Origin: Endozoicomonas euniceicola
Lineage (GTDB): Bacteria; Pseudomonadota; Gammaproteobacteria; Pseudomonadales; Endozoicomonadaceae
Direction of reading: 5' to 3'
DNA length: 64,000 bases
Assembly: GCF_025562755.1 (NCBI RefSeq)
Contig: NZ_CP103300.1
Coordinates: 2,102,501 to 2,166,500, forward strand
The position numbers and the translations under genes are program-made. The notes beneath the pieces are model-generated. The model worked only from the letters and a program-made list of their open reading frames with translations, was not told where the DNA came from and did no database searches. This document shows, piece after piece, positions 16,315-23,595 of this stretch. Position 1 is the first letter of the stretch. Every line of letters begins with the position of its first letter.

Positions 16315-16456
16315 ATATCGGACTTAGGGGCGCAGCATTCAATAACTTACCGGGCTTTTGGCTGTTGGCTTTTGGCTATTAGCTGCTCATACAGCCAACC
16401 GCCAAAAGCCAACAGCGGTATATTATGTTCTGCTGCTTCCCTTAATATCGGACTTA
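16315..16456. mobile_element. MITE-like element with direct repeats and nested inverted repeats
   Basis: The 12-bp direct repeat ATATCGGACTTA occurs at 16315-16326 and 16445-16456. Between them, 118 bp begin GGGGCGCAGCA (16327-16337) and end TGCTGCTTCCC (16431-16441), an imperfect terminal inverted repeat. Inside is a perfect 16-bp inverted repeat, GCTGTTGGCTTTTGGC at 16361-16376 and GCCAAAAGCCAACAGC at 16401-16416, with a 24-nt loop. No coding capacity. The arrangement resembles a miniature inverted-repeat element with target duplication, or a REP/BIME-like repeat. The right direct repeat ends 24 bp before the tfoX-like ATG. A further 12-bp tandem repeat, GTCTATAGTTAC twice, lies just upstream at about 16240-16263. 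Confidence 0.5.
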
Positions 16457-16480
16457 AAGAGTTTGACCCAGGGAACCAAT

Positions 16481-16744
16481 ATGGCTACCGACCTGATTGA
16501 ATTAAAAAATTTAGGAAAAACTTCGGTTCAGTGGTTGAATGCTGTGGGCATTCGAACACTTGAACAACTCCATGAAACAGGTTCTGTTGCGGCATACTGT
16601 AAGGTCAGGGACAGAGGTTTCAAGGTTTCCAAAGTTCTGCTTTACGCCATGGAAGGGGCCCTGATCGGCAAGCACTGGAATGACCTTGATGAAGAGTACA
16701 AACAGCGCCTGCTGAAAAAGGTCGACCAATTTCCCGCCAGTTAA
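16481..16744 (+). CDS. TfoX C-terminal-domain protein
   Basis: 87 aa comprising one TfoX_C domain (LKNLGKTSVQWLNAVGIRTLEQLHETGSVAAY-type opening, split by family gaps, then GFKVSKVLLYAMEGALIGKHWNDL). TfoX/Sxy is the competence regulator of E. coli, Haemophilus and Vibrio. This protein lacks the N-terminal TfoX domain, as many stand-alone family members do, so a competence role should not be assumed. The domain is helix-hairpin-helix-like and may bind nucleic acid or protein. The ATG at 16481 is favoured by AGGGA 8 bp upstream; an upstream in-frame start at 16358 would read through the repeat element. Its stop overlaps the convergent moeB stop (GTTAAC). Confidence 0.88.
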   Translation: MATDLIELKNLGKTSVQWLNAVGIRTLEQLHETGSVAAYCKVRDRGFKVSKVLLYAMEGALIGKHWNDLDEEYKQRLLKKVDQFPAS

Positions 16745-17499
16745 CCCGCCTTTCCTCCAGAACACACCGGGCATTCCGGGTCAGTTTCCAGAGACAGGGT
16801 CTGCCATTGCATGGCTTGAGCGTCAAACATCATTATACGTCCGCTGAGACTTTCTCCAAACCCGGTAATCAACTTTATAGCTTCGAGGGCTTGCAGGGTG
16901 CCAATAGTTCCTACCACTGGCCCCAGGATACCGGATTCTGAACAAGTCAGCTCTTCCGCCTCTTGCTCTGAATAAAGGCAACGATAACAGGGGGCGTTAT
17001 CCTGCCAGCGGTCAAAGACAGCCAACTGTCCATTCAGGCGAATAGCGGCACCAGACACCAGGGGGACACTGGCTTGAACACTACAGCGATTGATAGCAAA
17101 ACGACTGTCAAAGTTATCGGTAGCATCCAGTACAACATCAGCTTGTTCCATTATCTCCGTCAACGCTGCTTCATTCAGCTTTGTCGTGACCGTATTCACC
17201 TGAATACCAGGATTAATGGCACTGATTCTCGCAGCAGCAGCATGAACTTTGAACTGTCCGACATCATCCGTTGAAAAAGCAATTTGCCGTTGCAGGTTGG
17301 TCTGATCGACAACGTCCGGGTCTACGATGGTCAGCTGTCCGACACCCGCAGCCGCCAGATAAATAGACGCAGGGCAACCGAGCCCGCCCATACCCACAAT
17401 CAGTACATGGGAATCCAGCAGCTTTTCCTGCCCTTCAATATCAACCTGCGGCAGCATAATCTGTCGGCTGTAACGTAACAACTGGTCGTCATTCATCAT
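16741..17499 (-). CDS. moeB: MoeB/ThiF-family adenylyltransferase, probably molybdopterin-synthase adenylyltransferase
   Basis: 252 aa E1-like enzyme that adenylates the C-terminal Gly-Gly of a small sulfur carrier (MoaD for MoeB, ThiS for ThiF). Seen: RYSRQIMLPQVDIEGQEKL, the nucleotide loop VGMGGLGCPASIYLAAAGVG, DPDVVDQTNLQRQ with the catalytic Asp and Arg, DATDNFDSRFAINR, and two CxxC pairs (CYRC and CPVC) for zinc. The length matches MoeB (249). Neither moaD/moaE nor thi genes are adjacent, so the partner is not shown; MoeB is the likelier call. The Mo-cofactor enzyme MsrP elsewhere in the window would need this pathway. Confidence 0.88.
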   Translation of the reverse strand: MMNDDQLLRYSRQIMLPQVDIEGQEKLLDSHVLIVGMGGLGCPASIYLAAAGVGQLTIVDPDVVDQTNLQRQIAFSTDDVGQFKVHAAAARISAINPGIQVNTVTTKLNEAALTEIMEQADVVLDATDNFDSRFAINRCSVQASVPLVSGAAIRLNGQLAVFDRWQDNAPCYRCLYSEQEAEELTCSESGILGPVVGTIGTLQALEAIKLITGFGESLSGRIMMFDAQAMQWQTLSLETDPECPVCSGGKAG

Positions 17500-17622
17500 T
17501 TAAACAGTGGAACCTTCTTAACAAGCTTTTCTACAGGGTTTTAATCAAGCAGGGATAGTCGAGCAAGAGGTGTTTCTCTGCCACAGAGCAGATTGCCCTG
17601 CGCCAGAGAAAACAGCTATTTA

Positions 17623-18015
17623 TCAGGCTTCTGATTCGACAAACTCAGCGTAAGCTTCAGCATCCATCAGTTCGGACAGTTCCCCCTGATCAGACAGTTT
17701 GATCCTGAAAAACCAGCCTTCATCATAAGGGTTGCTGTTAACGGTTTCCGGAGCTTCTTCGAGTGCTTCGTTGACAGCAATGACCTCACCGGATAATGGC
17801 GCGTAAATTTCAGAAGCAGCCTTGACCGATTCAACAACGCCCGCTTCATCACCAGCGGCCAGAGTAGAGTTAACTTCCGGTAACTCCACAAATACCACAT
17901 CTCCGAGCGCTTCCTGGGCATGTTCGCTAATACCGACGGTCGCGGTGCCATCGTCTTCAAGCCGAACCCATTCATGAGAGTTAGCAAAGCGCAATTCGGA
18001 AGGAATGTTACTCAT
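17623..18015 (-). CDS. gcvH: Glycine cleavage system H protein
   Basis: 130 aa lipoyl carrier that shuttles the aminomethyl group between the P, T and L proteins. ESVKAASEIYAP contains the lysine to be lipoylated (about Lys65), in the normal context, and SNPYDEGWFFRIK is conserved. The start at 18015 is chosen over one at 18045: it matches known H proteins (SNIPSELRFANSHEW) and has AGAGGA 7 bp upstream. gcvT and gcvP are not adjacent, so the operon is split in this genome. A strong hairpin lies in the leader. Confidence 0.96.
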   Translation of the reverse strand: MSNIPSELRFANSHEWVRLEDDGTATVGISEHAQEALGDVVFVELPEVNSTLAAGDEAGVVESVKAASEIYAPLSGEVIAVNEALEEAPETVNSNPYDEGWFFRIKLSDQGELSELMDAEAYAEFVESEA

Positions 18016-18034
18016 CAAATTTTCCTCTGGTCGC

Positions 18035-18086
18035 CCGGACTGCATCCCACAGCCATTTTCAGCCCTGGCTGCTGCGAGCAGTCCGG
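18035..18086 (-). promoter_or_regulatory. Structured leader hairpin upstream of gcvH
   Basis: CCGGACTGC at 18035-18043 pairs perfectly with GCAGTCCGG at 18078-18086. The 34-nt apical region can itself fold through AGCC/GGCT pairs. It ends 20 bp before the gcvH ATG. It lacks the GGAGA and conserved core of glycine riboswitches, so it is not one that I recognise. Alternatively it is a terminator read on the plus strand, where ATTTTATATT follows. Confidence 0.45.
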
Positions 18087-18252
18087 ATTTTATATTGTTC
18101 TTGAATAATGAAAATGAAGCATTCTAACGGTAATTTCGGGTTACAGCCAATACAACAGGCACGCAATAAAAAGGAAGCTTTCCCTGCCCACCTATACATT
18201 TGCGACTATTCTATGCAAACTGACTAAATAACAACATATCAGCTAATCGAAA

Positions 18253-18765
18253 ATGACTGTTCATCGTATTTGCCAACTCAACATAGAAGCTCTGACCGAG
18301 CTATCGGAACTGCTTAAACAAATCCCTGACGAGTTTTTCACGGCCAGACTGTCAGAGTATTGCGGGCCGGTTGGTTCTCAGATCAGGCATATTATTGAGT
18401 TTTATAAGGGCTTTCTTCAGGGGCTGGATCTGGGGTCCATCAATTATGACAACCGCCCAAGAAATTCCAGCCTTGAAACATCCTGTGATGAAGCCCTGGG
18501 ACAGATTGATATGATCTGCCACCATCTGGCCCTGCTGGACGATCAGTATGAAGCTCTGGATTTTCAGGCTTGTGGCGGCGCTGACCAGACGATTTCCACC
18601 ACCAGCAATATGCACAGAGAGCTGCTGTTCCTTCACAACCATACCGATCATCACAAGGCCATCATCACTCTACTGCTTGAACCGACCGGCTTTAAACTGC
18701 CTGACAACTTTGGACTGGCACTGGCAACCAGAGTTTACCAGCAGAACAAAGCCCTGCCGGACTAA
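18253..18765 (+). CDS. DinB-superfamily four-helix protein
   Basis: 170 aa, helical, no signal peptide. A histidine in SQIRHIIEFYKGF at about residue 43, then HNHTDHHKAIITLLL at about 129-143, supply the three-His metal site expected of the DinB/YfiT-like four-helix fold. Family members are metal-dependent enzymes or thiol-transfer proteins, mostly uncharacterised. No partner gene is evident. The stop codon overlaps that of the convergent acyltransferase gene by 3 bp. Confidence 0.65.
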   Translation: MTVHRICQLNIEALTELSELLKQIPDEFFTARLSEYCGPVGSQIRHIIEFYKGFLQGLDLGSINYDNRPRNSSLETSCDEALGQIDMICHHLALLDDQYEALDFQACGGADQTISTTSNMHRELLFLHNHTDHHKAIITLLLEPTGFKLPDNFGLALATRVYQQNKALPD

Positions 18766-20588
18766 GCAGCAGGACGATGGAAATCCTGAAAGCTTTTTGC
18801 TCCGGCAGTCCCCAGGTATTTGCTCAGGGTTCGGTTATCGACCCTGGTCAGGTCAACAATAATCAGGCCATCCAGCGCATTGTTAAAGGCAGGGTCAACA
18901 TTAAAGGCTGCCAGTTCACCGCTCAGTTTCAGGTATTGTTTAAGCAGGACAGGAATGCCTTTGTTGTCTTTTTCAATCTGCTGCACCAGTGTTGACAACT
19001 TATCCACATCATTCAGCCCCTGTAGATGATCCACACTCCAGAACTGACCCTTGTGTGATTTCAGCGGAGTGGTTGGCTGTACCAGTGACTGCAAAGCTTC
19101 ATCAGAGTTGTTTATCGACAGACATCCAGCCATCAGCTGGCGGGAGATTTCACTGTAATGGCTGCTGATACTCACTGGGCCAAACAGCACCTTGTAACGG
19201 GGGTTAGCCACGACATAAGCACCAATCCCTTTCCAGAGCAGCATCAATGCTGTCAGGCTTTTCTGATATTCAGGCCGGACAAAAGAGCGCCCCATCTCCA
19301 GGCTGCACCCAAGTTTATGAAGAAAGTCAGCGTGATAGCGAAACAGGCTACGGGAGTAAATACCATGCAGCCCCTGCGCCCGTAGAATCTGATCCACCTG
19401 CCCGATACGATAAGCTCCCACCACTTCCTGTTGCTTTCTGTTCCAGAGAAACAAGTGCCGATAATGGTCATCATAGCGGTCAATATCTATTTCCAGCCCA
19501 GTCCCTTCTCCCACTTCCCTGAATGTCACTTCACGCAGCCTGCCAATCTCGGGCAAAATATGAGGCAATTGACGTTTTGTAGCGCAGAACACCGCCATTT
19601 CGTTCTTTTCCAGAAGCAGTGTGTCTTTGGGTAGTTGCTCAATATCCTTCTGCAACAGGGTTTTATCAACAGGACTGGCAATACCTTCAACTGGTCGTTC
19701 TTTTTTCTTTTCAATTTTTTTCAACGTCATACTGCCCGGGCTATGCTTATCCGAACGACTTTTACCCGAACTATGGTTGTCAGAGCTATGCGTCGACATG
19801 GCATAAGTGTGCAGCCGCAGATAGTTGGTTACAGCGCTGTCGGAATCCAGAGTTTCATAACTGGCGGGCTCAAGGGTTTTGCCAATCCGAAAACCGATGG
19901 TATGGCCTTTTTTGTTGATCAGCTCTCGTACCAATCTGACCGTTCTCAGTCTGGAATGAATCATACCCAGTGCCTGAAACAGCCAGCCATTACGGCCTTC
20001 AACAAAGACCGGAATCACTCTGGCCCTGGCTTGTCTGGCAATTTTTGCCGCCGTTATCCGCCAGGTGGGATCAGTCACCTGTTTAAGATGCCTGTTAAAG
20101 CTGGACACTTCACCAGATGGAAACATAAGCAGTAAATGTCCATCGGATACCCATTGCTGAGCTTCAGCAACCGCTGCCGTGTTTTTTTGGCGGGCATTTT
20201 TGCTGAGAACATCGACACCAATGAACAACTCTCTCAGCTCGGGGATCTGCCGGAGAATCTCGTTGGTCAACACCTTCACATCTTTACGTCTCTGTAGCAG
20301 TAACTCAGCCAGTGCTATGCCTTCAATGCCACCATAAGGATGATTTGCCACCACAACCGCAGAACCTTCAGCGGGAATCCTTTCCAGACCTCCGGAAACG
20401 ACCTTATGCTGAACCTGAAAAATATTGAGAACCCATTTCAGGAAACGGTGGCTATCGTAGTCATTGATACCCTTTTTCCTGTAAAGGCTGTCGAGCGTTC
20501 TTAAACCCAGTAGCCATTCTGCTGCCAATTCCGGAATACCCGACCGGGTTTTGCGCGGAAGACGAAAAGGAGATTGTTTGCTAGCCAT
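18762..20588 (-). CDS. Two-domain acyltransferase: PlsC-like plus GNAT/OlsB-like (OlsF-type)
   Basis: 608 aa. The N-terminal half is a lysophospholipid-acyltransferase domain: VVANHPYGGIEG (His83, acidic Glu89 in place of the usual Asp), then MFPSGEVSSF at about 154-163. A low-complexity Ser/His/Asp/Lys linker (about 265-310) joins it to a C-terminal GNAT-type N-acyltransferase domain (FREVGEGTGLEIDIDRYDDHYRHL, GAYRIGQ, LEMGRSFVRPEYQ), as in OlsB and haemolysin-like acyltransferases. This order matches OlsF, which makes ornithine lipids in one polypeptide: the OlsB-like half N-acylates ornithine and the PlsC half adds the second acyl chain. Ornithine as substrate is inference. Ornithine or related aminolipids replace phospholipids in marine bacteria under phosphate stress. 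Confidence 0.8.
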   Translation of the reverse strand: MASKQSPFRLPRKTRSGIPELAAEWLLGLRTLDSLYRKKGINDYDSHRFLKWVLNIFQVQHKVVSGGLERIPAEGSAVVVANHPYGGIEGIALAELLLQRRKDVKVLTNEILRQIPELRELFIGVDVLSKNARQKNTAAVAEAQQWVSDGHLLLMFPSGEVSSFNRHLKQVTDPTWRITAAKIARQARARVIPVFVEGRNGWLFQALGMIHSRLRTVRLVRELINKKGHTIGFRIGKTLEPASYETLDSDSAVTNYLRLHTYAMSTHSSDNHSSGKSRSDKHSPGSMTLKKIEKKKERPVEGIASPVDKTLLQKDIEQLPKDTLLLEKNEMAVFCATKRQLPHILPEIGRLREVTFREVGEGTGLEIDIDRYDDHYRHLFLWNRKQQEVVGAYRIGQVDQILRAQGLHGIYSRSLFRYHADFLHKLGCSLEMGRSFVRPEYQKSLTALMLLWKGIGAYVVANPRYKVLFGPVSISSHYSEISRQLMAGCLSINNSDEALQSLVQPTTPLKSHKGQFWSVDHLQGLNDVDKLSTLVQQIEKDNKGIPVLLKQYLKLSGELAAFNVDPAFNNALDGLIIVDLTRVDNRTLSKYLGTAGAKSFQDFHRPAA

Positions 20589-20718
20589 CCGGATTCCCTT
20601 GTTAGTGTGGTTGTAGTCCGGCTTATGAAATGCCTGCCTCTATAATGAACAAGCCAGCTTACATGGACAAGCGTAGGCAGAAAAAATGACAGGATGGTTA
20701 AGGCAGGATGAAACTCTC

Positions 20719-20758
20719 GTTAAAGCCGGGCAAAGCATAAGGCCTGTCCGGCTTTAAC
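20719..20758 (-). terminator. Perfect 11-bp hairpin after the doxX-like gene
   Basis: GTTAAAGCCGG at 20719-20729 and CCGGCTTTAAC at 20748-20758 are exact complements with an 18-nt spacer. It starts 16 bp after the stop of the DoxX-like gene, at the end of the four-gene operon. There is no T-run after the stem, so it may be a Rho-assisted stop or an mRNA-stabilising stem. Confidence 0.5.
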
Positions 20759-20773
20759 CATCGGGCATTGAGA

Positions 20774-21220
20774 TTATCGGAACAGTATTCGCTTAACAGC
20801 GTTGTCGGTACCAAAAAACTCCATGGCTGTCACAATCAACGATGCCGCGAGCACACCGCAGGCGTTATAAAAAAGTAAACCTCCATCTTCGCCAGTCACA
20901 TTACCCATTTCATCAAACTCCGGCATGGCAATGCCCAGTGGTGTAAACAGGTGAAAAAATACGGCTCCCAGCATCACACCACTGGCAATAGATGCTCCAT
21001 AAAGGCGTGAGGGTGCAAAAAACAGCATAATGGCGGCAATCAGCTCAACTGTACCTACCCCATAAGCGCCGTAATCAGCAAACCATTCAAGACCCGCCCA
21101 GGCTCCCAGAGTGCTGAAGATATGGATCGTTTCATAGGCGTCCGTAAATTTGAAGAACAACGACTGAATAAAGACGACTGCCACATAAATGCACAAAATC
21201 CATTTGACCGCATTTTTCAT
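20774..21220 (-). CDS. DoxX-like membrane protein
   Basis: 148 aa with four hydrophobic segments (about residues 5-25, 55-75, 78-98 and 120-140) and the family pattern QSLFFKFTDA near the first span and a GVGTVELIAAIML second span. DoxX-type proteins are small inner-membrane proteins often tied to redox or thiol stress. A textbook AAGGAGG stands 7 bp before the ATG. It lies 14 bp behind the YHS gene and is the last gene of the DedA, ATP-grasp, YHS, DoxX unit. Confidence 0.8.
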   Translation of the reverse strand: MKNAVKWILCIYVAVVFIQSLFFKFTDAYETIHIFSTLGAWAGLEWFADYGAYGVGTVELIAAIMLFFAPSRLYGASIASGVMLGAVFFHLFTPLGIAMPEFDEMGNVTGEDGGLLFYNACGVLAASLIVTAMEFFGTDNAVKRILFR

Positions 21221-21234
21221 AGGCCAACCCTCCT

Positions 21235-21675
21235 TTACTGATCAAGCATTTTAGGCCAGTTTTCATCAGCCTTTTGGATAAATCCCGGAATATCTTTAAG
21301 CCATTTTTGCTGAACACTGTTGTCGTAATTCAGGTAAAGCTTACCATCGACAATTTTCCAGTAATTGGGATCACCGGGGGCTCTCTGCATCTTGGCAGCC
21401 ACCGCCCAGGCACAAAAACCACCGTACTGGGGCCGGTATTTATCCGGATTATTTTTGAAGAGTTTCAGGTTTTCAGCTGAATCAAAATACCACTCAGCAT
21501 CCATATATTTGAATTTGAACTTTGCTTTACCTTTTACAGCTTTATGTTCTGTGAAGTAAGCAACCGTATCGTAACCACTGACAGCCTTGTTGCTGAACCA
21601 GCCAGTATAGATATTATTGCCAGCCCAGGCCGTTGAACCAAGAAACAGCATTATCACACCAAAAAGTTGTGCCAT
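21235..21675 (-). CDS. Exported YHS-domain protein
   Basis: 146 aa. A signal peptide ends at about residue 18 (STAWA). The YHS core is SNKAVSGYDTVAYFTEHKAVKGKAKF, then YFDSAENLKLFKNNPDKYRPQYGGFCAWAVAAK. The segment resembles copper-binding YHS proteins and periplasmic YHS proteins paired with DoxX. Metal binding through the Tyr/His/Ser-like positions is plausible but unproven. Genes of this kind commonly sit beside a DoxX-like gene, as here. GGAG lies 11 bp before the ATG. Confidence 0.85.
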   Translation of the reverse strand: MAQLFGVIMLFLGSTAWAGNNIYTGWFSNKAVSGYDTVAYFTEHKAVKGKAKFKFKYMDAEWYFDSAENLKLFKNNPDKYRPQYGGFCAWAVAAKMQRAPGDPNYWKIVDGKLYLNYDNSVQQKWLKDIPGFIQKADENWPKMLDQ

Positions 21676-21711
21676 AGCGTTTTTGCTCCGTTATCATATC
21701 CTGTGGTCAGG

Positions 21712-22863
21712 CTATTCCGTATCCGGATACCTTCGAACCAGTTTTCGCTCATGCTTCCATGCCTGCAACAACTGTTTAAAGGAAGGAGGTCGAAATCCCC
21801 GGCGCCGATTCACCCATCCTAGTTGAAACAGTGTCCGGTATTGATAAAACAGAACCCGATACACTTCTTTCAACGTACTGCGACTGTCCCAGATATGGGC
21901 GGCTTCACTGCTGGCACCATTAATTTCAAGTATATAGTAGTTTTCGCCATTCATAAGAGAATTGATATCTCTAAATCGAATATCTATTCGGCCGTAATAA
22001 TATTCTGGCAACCCGTTAGCAACTTCATCAAAAGCAGCTTCCAGCCCGGGTGTTATAAATTCCCTGCCATCTCTGAAAATACATCCACGGGAATGACTGC
22101 CAGCGAACGTTAACCTGAAAGGTTGTCCTTCAGGTAACACCTGTTCGAGCAGTTGGTAATGACGCTTGAAATATAAGGGCGTCAGCTGCCCTGCCCGTTC
22201 ATCATTCTGGATTAACTGCCGCAGTGTATCTTTACCATTGCCTATCACGTAGGGCGGATATTTCAGGGTAATGGAAAAAATCCTGCCTTTTTTCTCCCCT
22301 GGTTGGCGAATATAAAAAATGCCAGCTTCCGCTTCGTAAGGCACCAGCTGTTGCAATATGACCTTTCCTTCTCTGGGAAATGCAGCAATATAATCTTTCA
22401 GCTCCCTGGCAGAGCGGACAATTCTGACACCAGCCCCCCGACAGCCGATATCAGGCTTTGCAACCAATGGGTAACTCAGGCCAACCGTCTGCATTCGTTG
22501 CCGGGCCTGAAATTCAGCGTCCTCTGGCGATTGCCATTCAGACAGTACACACCAGTGCGGTATCTTTTCTCTGGCCTTTCCTTTCGCCATGGAAAAAATA
22601 TCATTTTTGGATTCCCCCACCATACCACTGAGATGGATGCCAGGATTACTGTTCAGTGGCAGGGTAAAGCCACGGTAACGAACAGCCAGCCATAGCGCCT
22701 GCAATACAACGGGAATGTAAATAACAAAACCCGGCCAGAATTCAAAAAAAGAAATCGGCCGCTCCCGTTTTTCCAGTTTCGGCATACCGGAATGAATTTT
22801 CTTATCCTGAGCGGTTGGCCGGATAAACGCCTCAATCTGGCGGTCACTTTCAGTCATGTTCAT
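21712..22863 (-). CDS. ATP-grasp ligase-type protein of unknown substrate
   Basis: 383 aa from the ATG at 22863; a TTG at 22872 would extend it by three codons over the DedA stop. An N-terminal hydrophobic stretch (about residues 35-55) precedes the ATP-grasp core: SYPLVAKPDIGCRGAGVRIV (adenine/phosphate binding), VILQQLVPYEAEAGIFY, FRLTFAGSHSRG, and YYYGRIDIRF followed by YILEINGASSEAAHIWD with metal-binding Glu and Asn. This is the D-Ala-D-Ala ligase/glutamate-ligase class that joins a carboxylate to an amine via acyl phosphate. The substrates are not evident. It is coupled to DedA upstream (2 bp apart) and to YHS and DoxX downstream (36 bp), so a role at the envelope is likely. Confidence 0.75.
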   Translation of the reverse strand: MNMTESDRQIEAFIRPTAQDKKIHSGMPKLEKRERPISFFEFWPGFVIYIPVVLQALWLAVRYRGFTLPLNSNPGIHLSGMVGESKNDIFSMAKGKAREKIPHWCVLSEWQSPEDAEFQARQRMQTVGLSYPLVAKPDIGCRGAGVRIVRSARELKDYIAAFPREGKVILQQLVPYEAEAGIFYIRQPGEKKGRIFSITLKYPPYVIGNGKDTLRQLIQNDERAGQLTPLYFKRHYQLLEQVLPEGQPFRLTFAGSHSRGCIFRDGREFITPGLEAAFDEVANGLPEYYYGRIDIRFRDINSLMNGENYYILEINGASSEAAHIWDSRSTLKEVYRVLFYQYRTLFQLGWVNRRRGFRPPSFKQLLQAWKHERKLVRRYPDTE

Positions 22864-22864
22864 A

Positions 22865-23437
22865 TCAATCAAAAAAACCTTTGTTCACTTTTATTTTTTT
22901 ATGACCAAACACAAAAAGCCCTGCCAGCAGAGGGATTAAAAGCCATTTCCAAAGACCAAGTTCAGACCAGAACAGAGCTCCAACACTAAACACGCCGTAA
23001 AACACGACAGCAGTCCAAAGTAATGACGCTAAAAAGACCAGAACTGTGAAATGTTTCCAGGGAAGTTTGAAAAAACCACAGGCAGTATAAACCGGAAGCC
23101 TTAAGCCAGGGATAACACGCACCAGCAAAACTGTCGTCGTCATTTTTCGCTGGAGCCAGCCATGAGCCCGATGAACCGCATTAATATCAAGAAAAGCAGT
23201 GAGACTCGGGATACGATTCAGGTAACGCCCCAGTACATACAAACCAAGATCACCGGTAAAAATCCCCAGAAACAGTGCACTAAACGCCAGCTGCGTACTG
23301 ATCAGCCCGTCCGCCCCCAGCAGGGCTGCCGTAAGAATGGCAGCATCTTCCAGAATATAAGTACCAATAAGAATGAACAACGCCAGCAGCACTGGATTGT
23401 GCGCAACACTTAATAATTGTTCATAGAGAAACGACAT
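22865..23437 (-). CDS. DedA-family (VTT-domain) membrane protein
   Basis: 190 aa with about five hydrophobic segments. The DedA hallmarks are YILEDAA near the first span (acidic residue), GIFTGDLGLYVLGRYLNR, and VRVIPGLRLPVYTACGFFKLPW, matching the conserved R..PG.R.P..FxxG motif. Family members act in undecaprenyl-phosphate or phospholipid translocation and in tolerance of antimicrobial peptides and pH. It is the first gene of the four-gene operon and overlaps or abuts the ATP-grasp gene. Confidence 0.88.
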   Translation of the reverse strand: MSFLYEQLLSVAHNPVLLALFILIGTYILEDAAILTAALLGADGLISTQLAFSALFLGIFTGDLGLYVLGRYLNRIPSLTAFLDINAVHRAHGWLQRKMTTTVLLVRVIPGLRLPVYTACGFFKLPWKHFTVLVFLASLLWTAVVFYGVFSVGALFWSELGLWKWLLIPLLAGLFVFGHKKIKVNKGFFD

Positions 23438-23595
23438 CAGGCTTTCCCGTTCAAAACGGCCGTCAATTTTTCGCCACAGATAATCAGGTTATAACGAGGG
23501 GAGCCTCAGATTCAATTCGAATTGGCAAAATGCTATCCGTCAACCGCTAAACCATAATGATTTTTACAACACCTTTCTTCTCAGGATTAAACACC

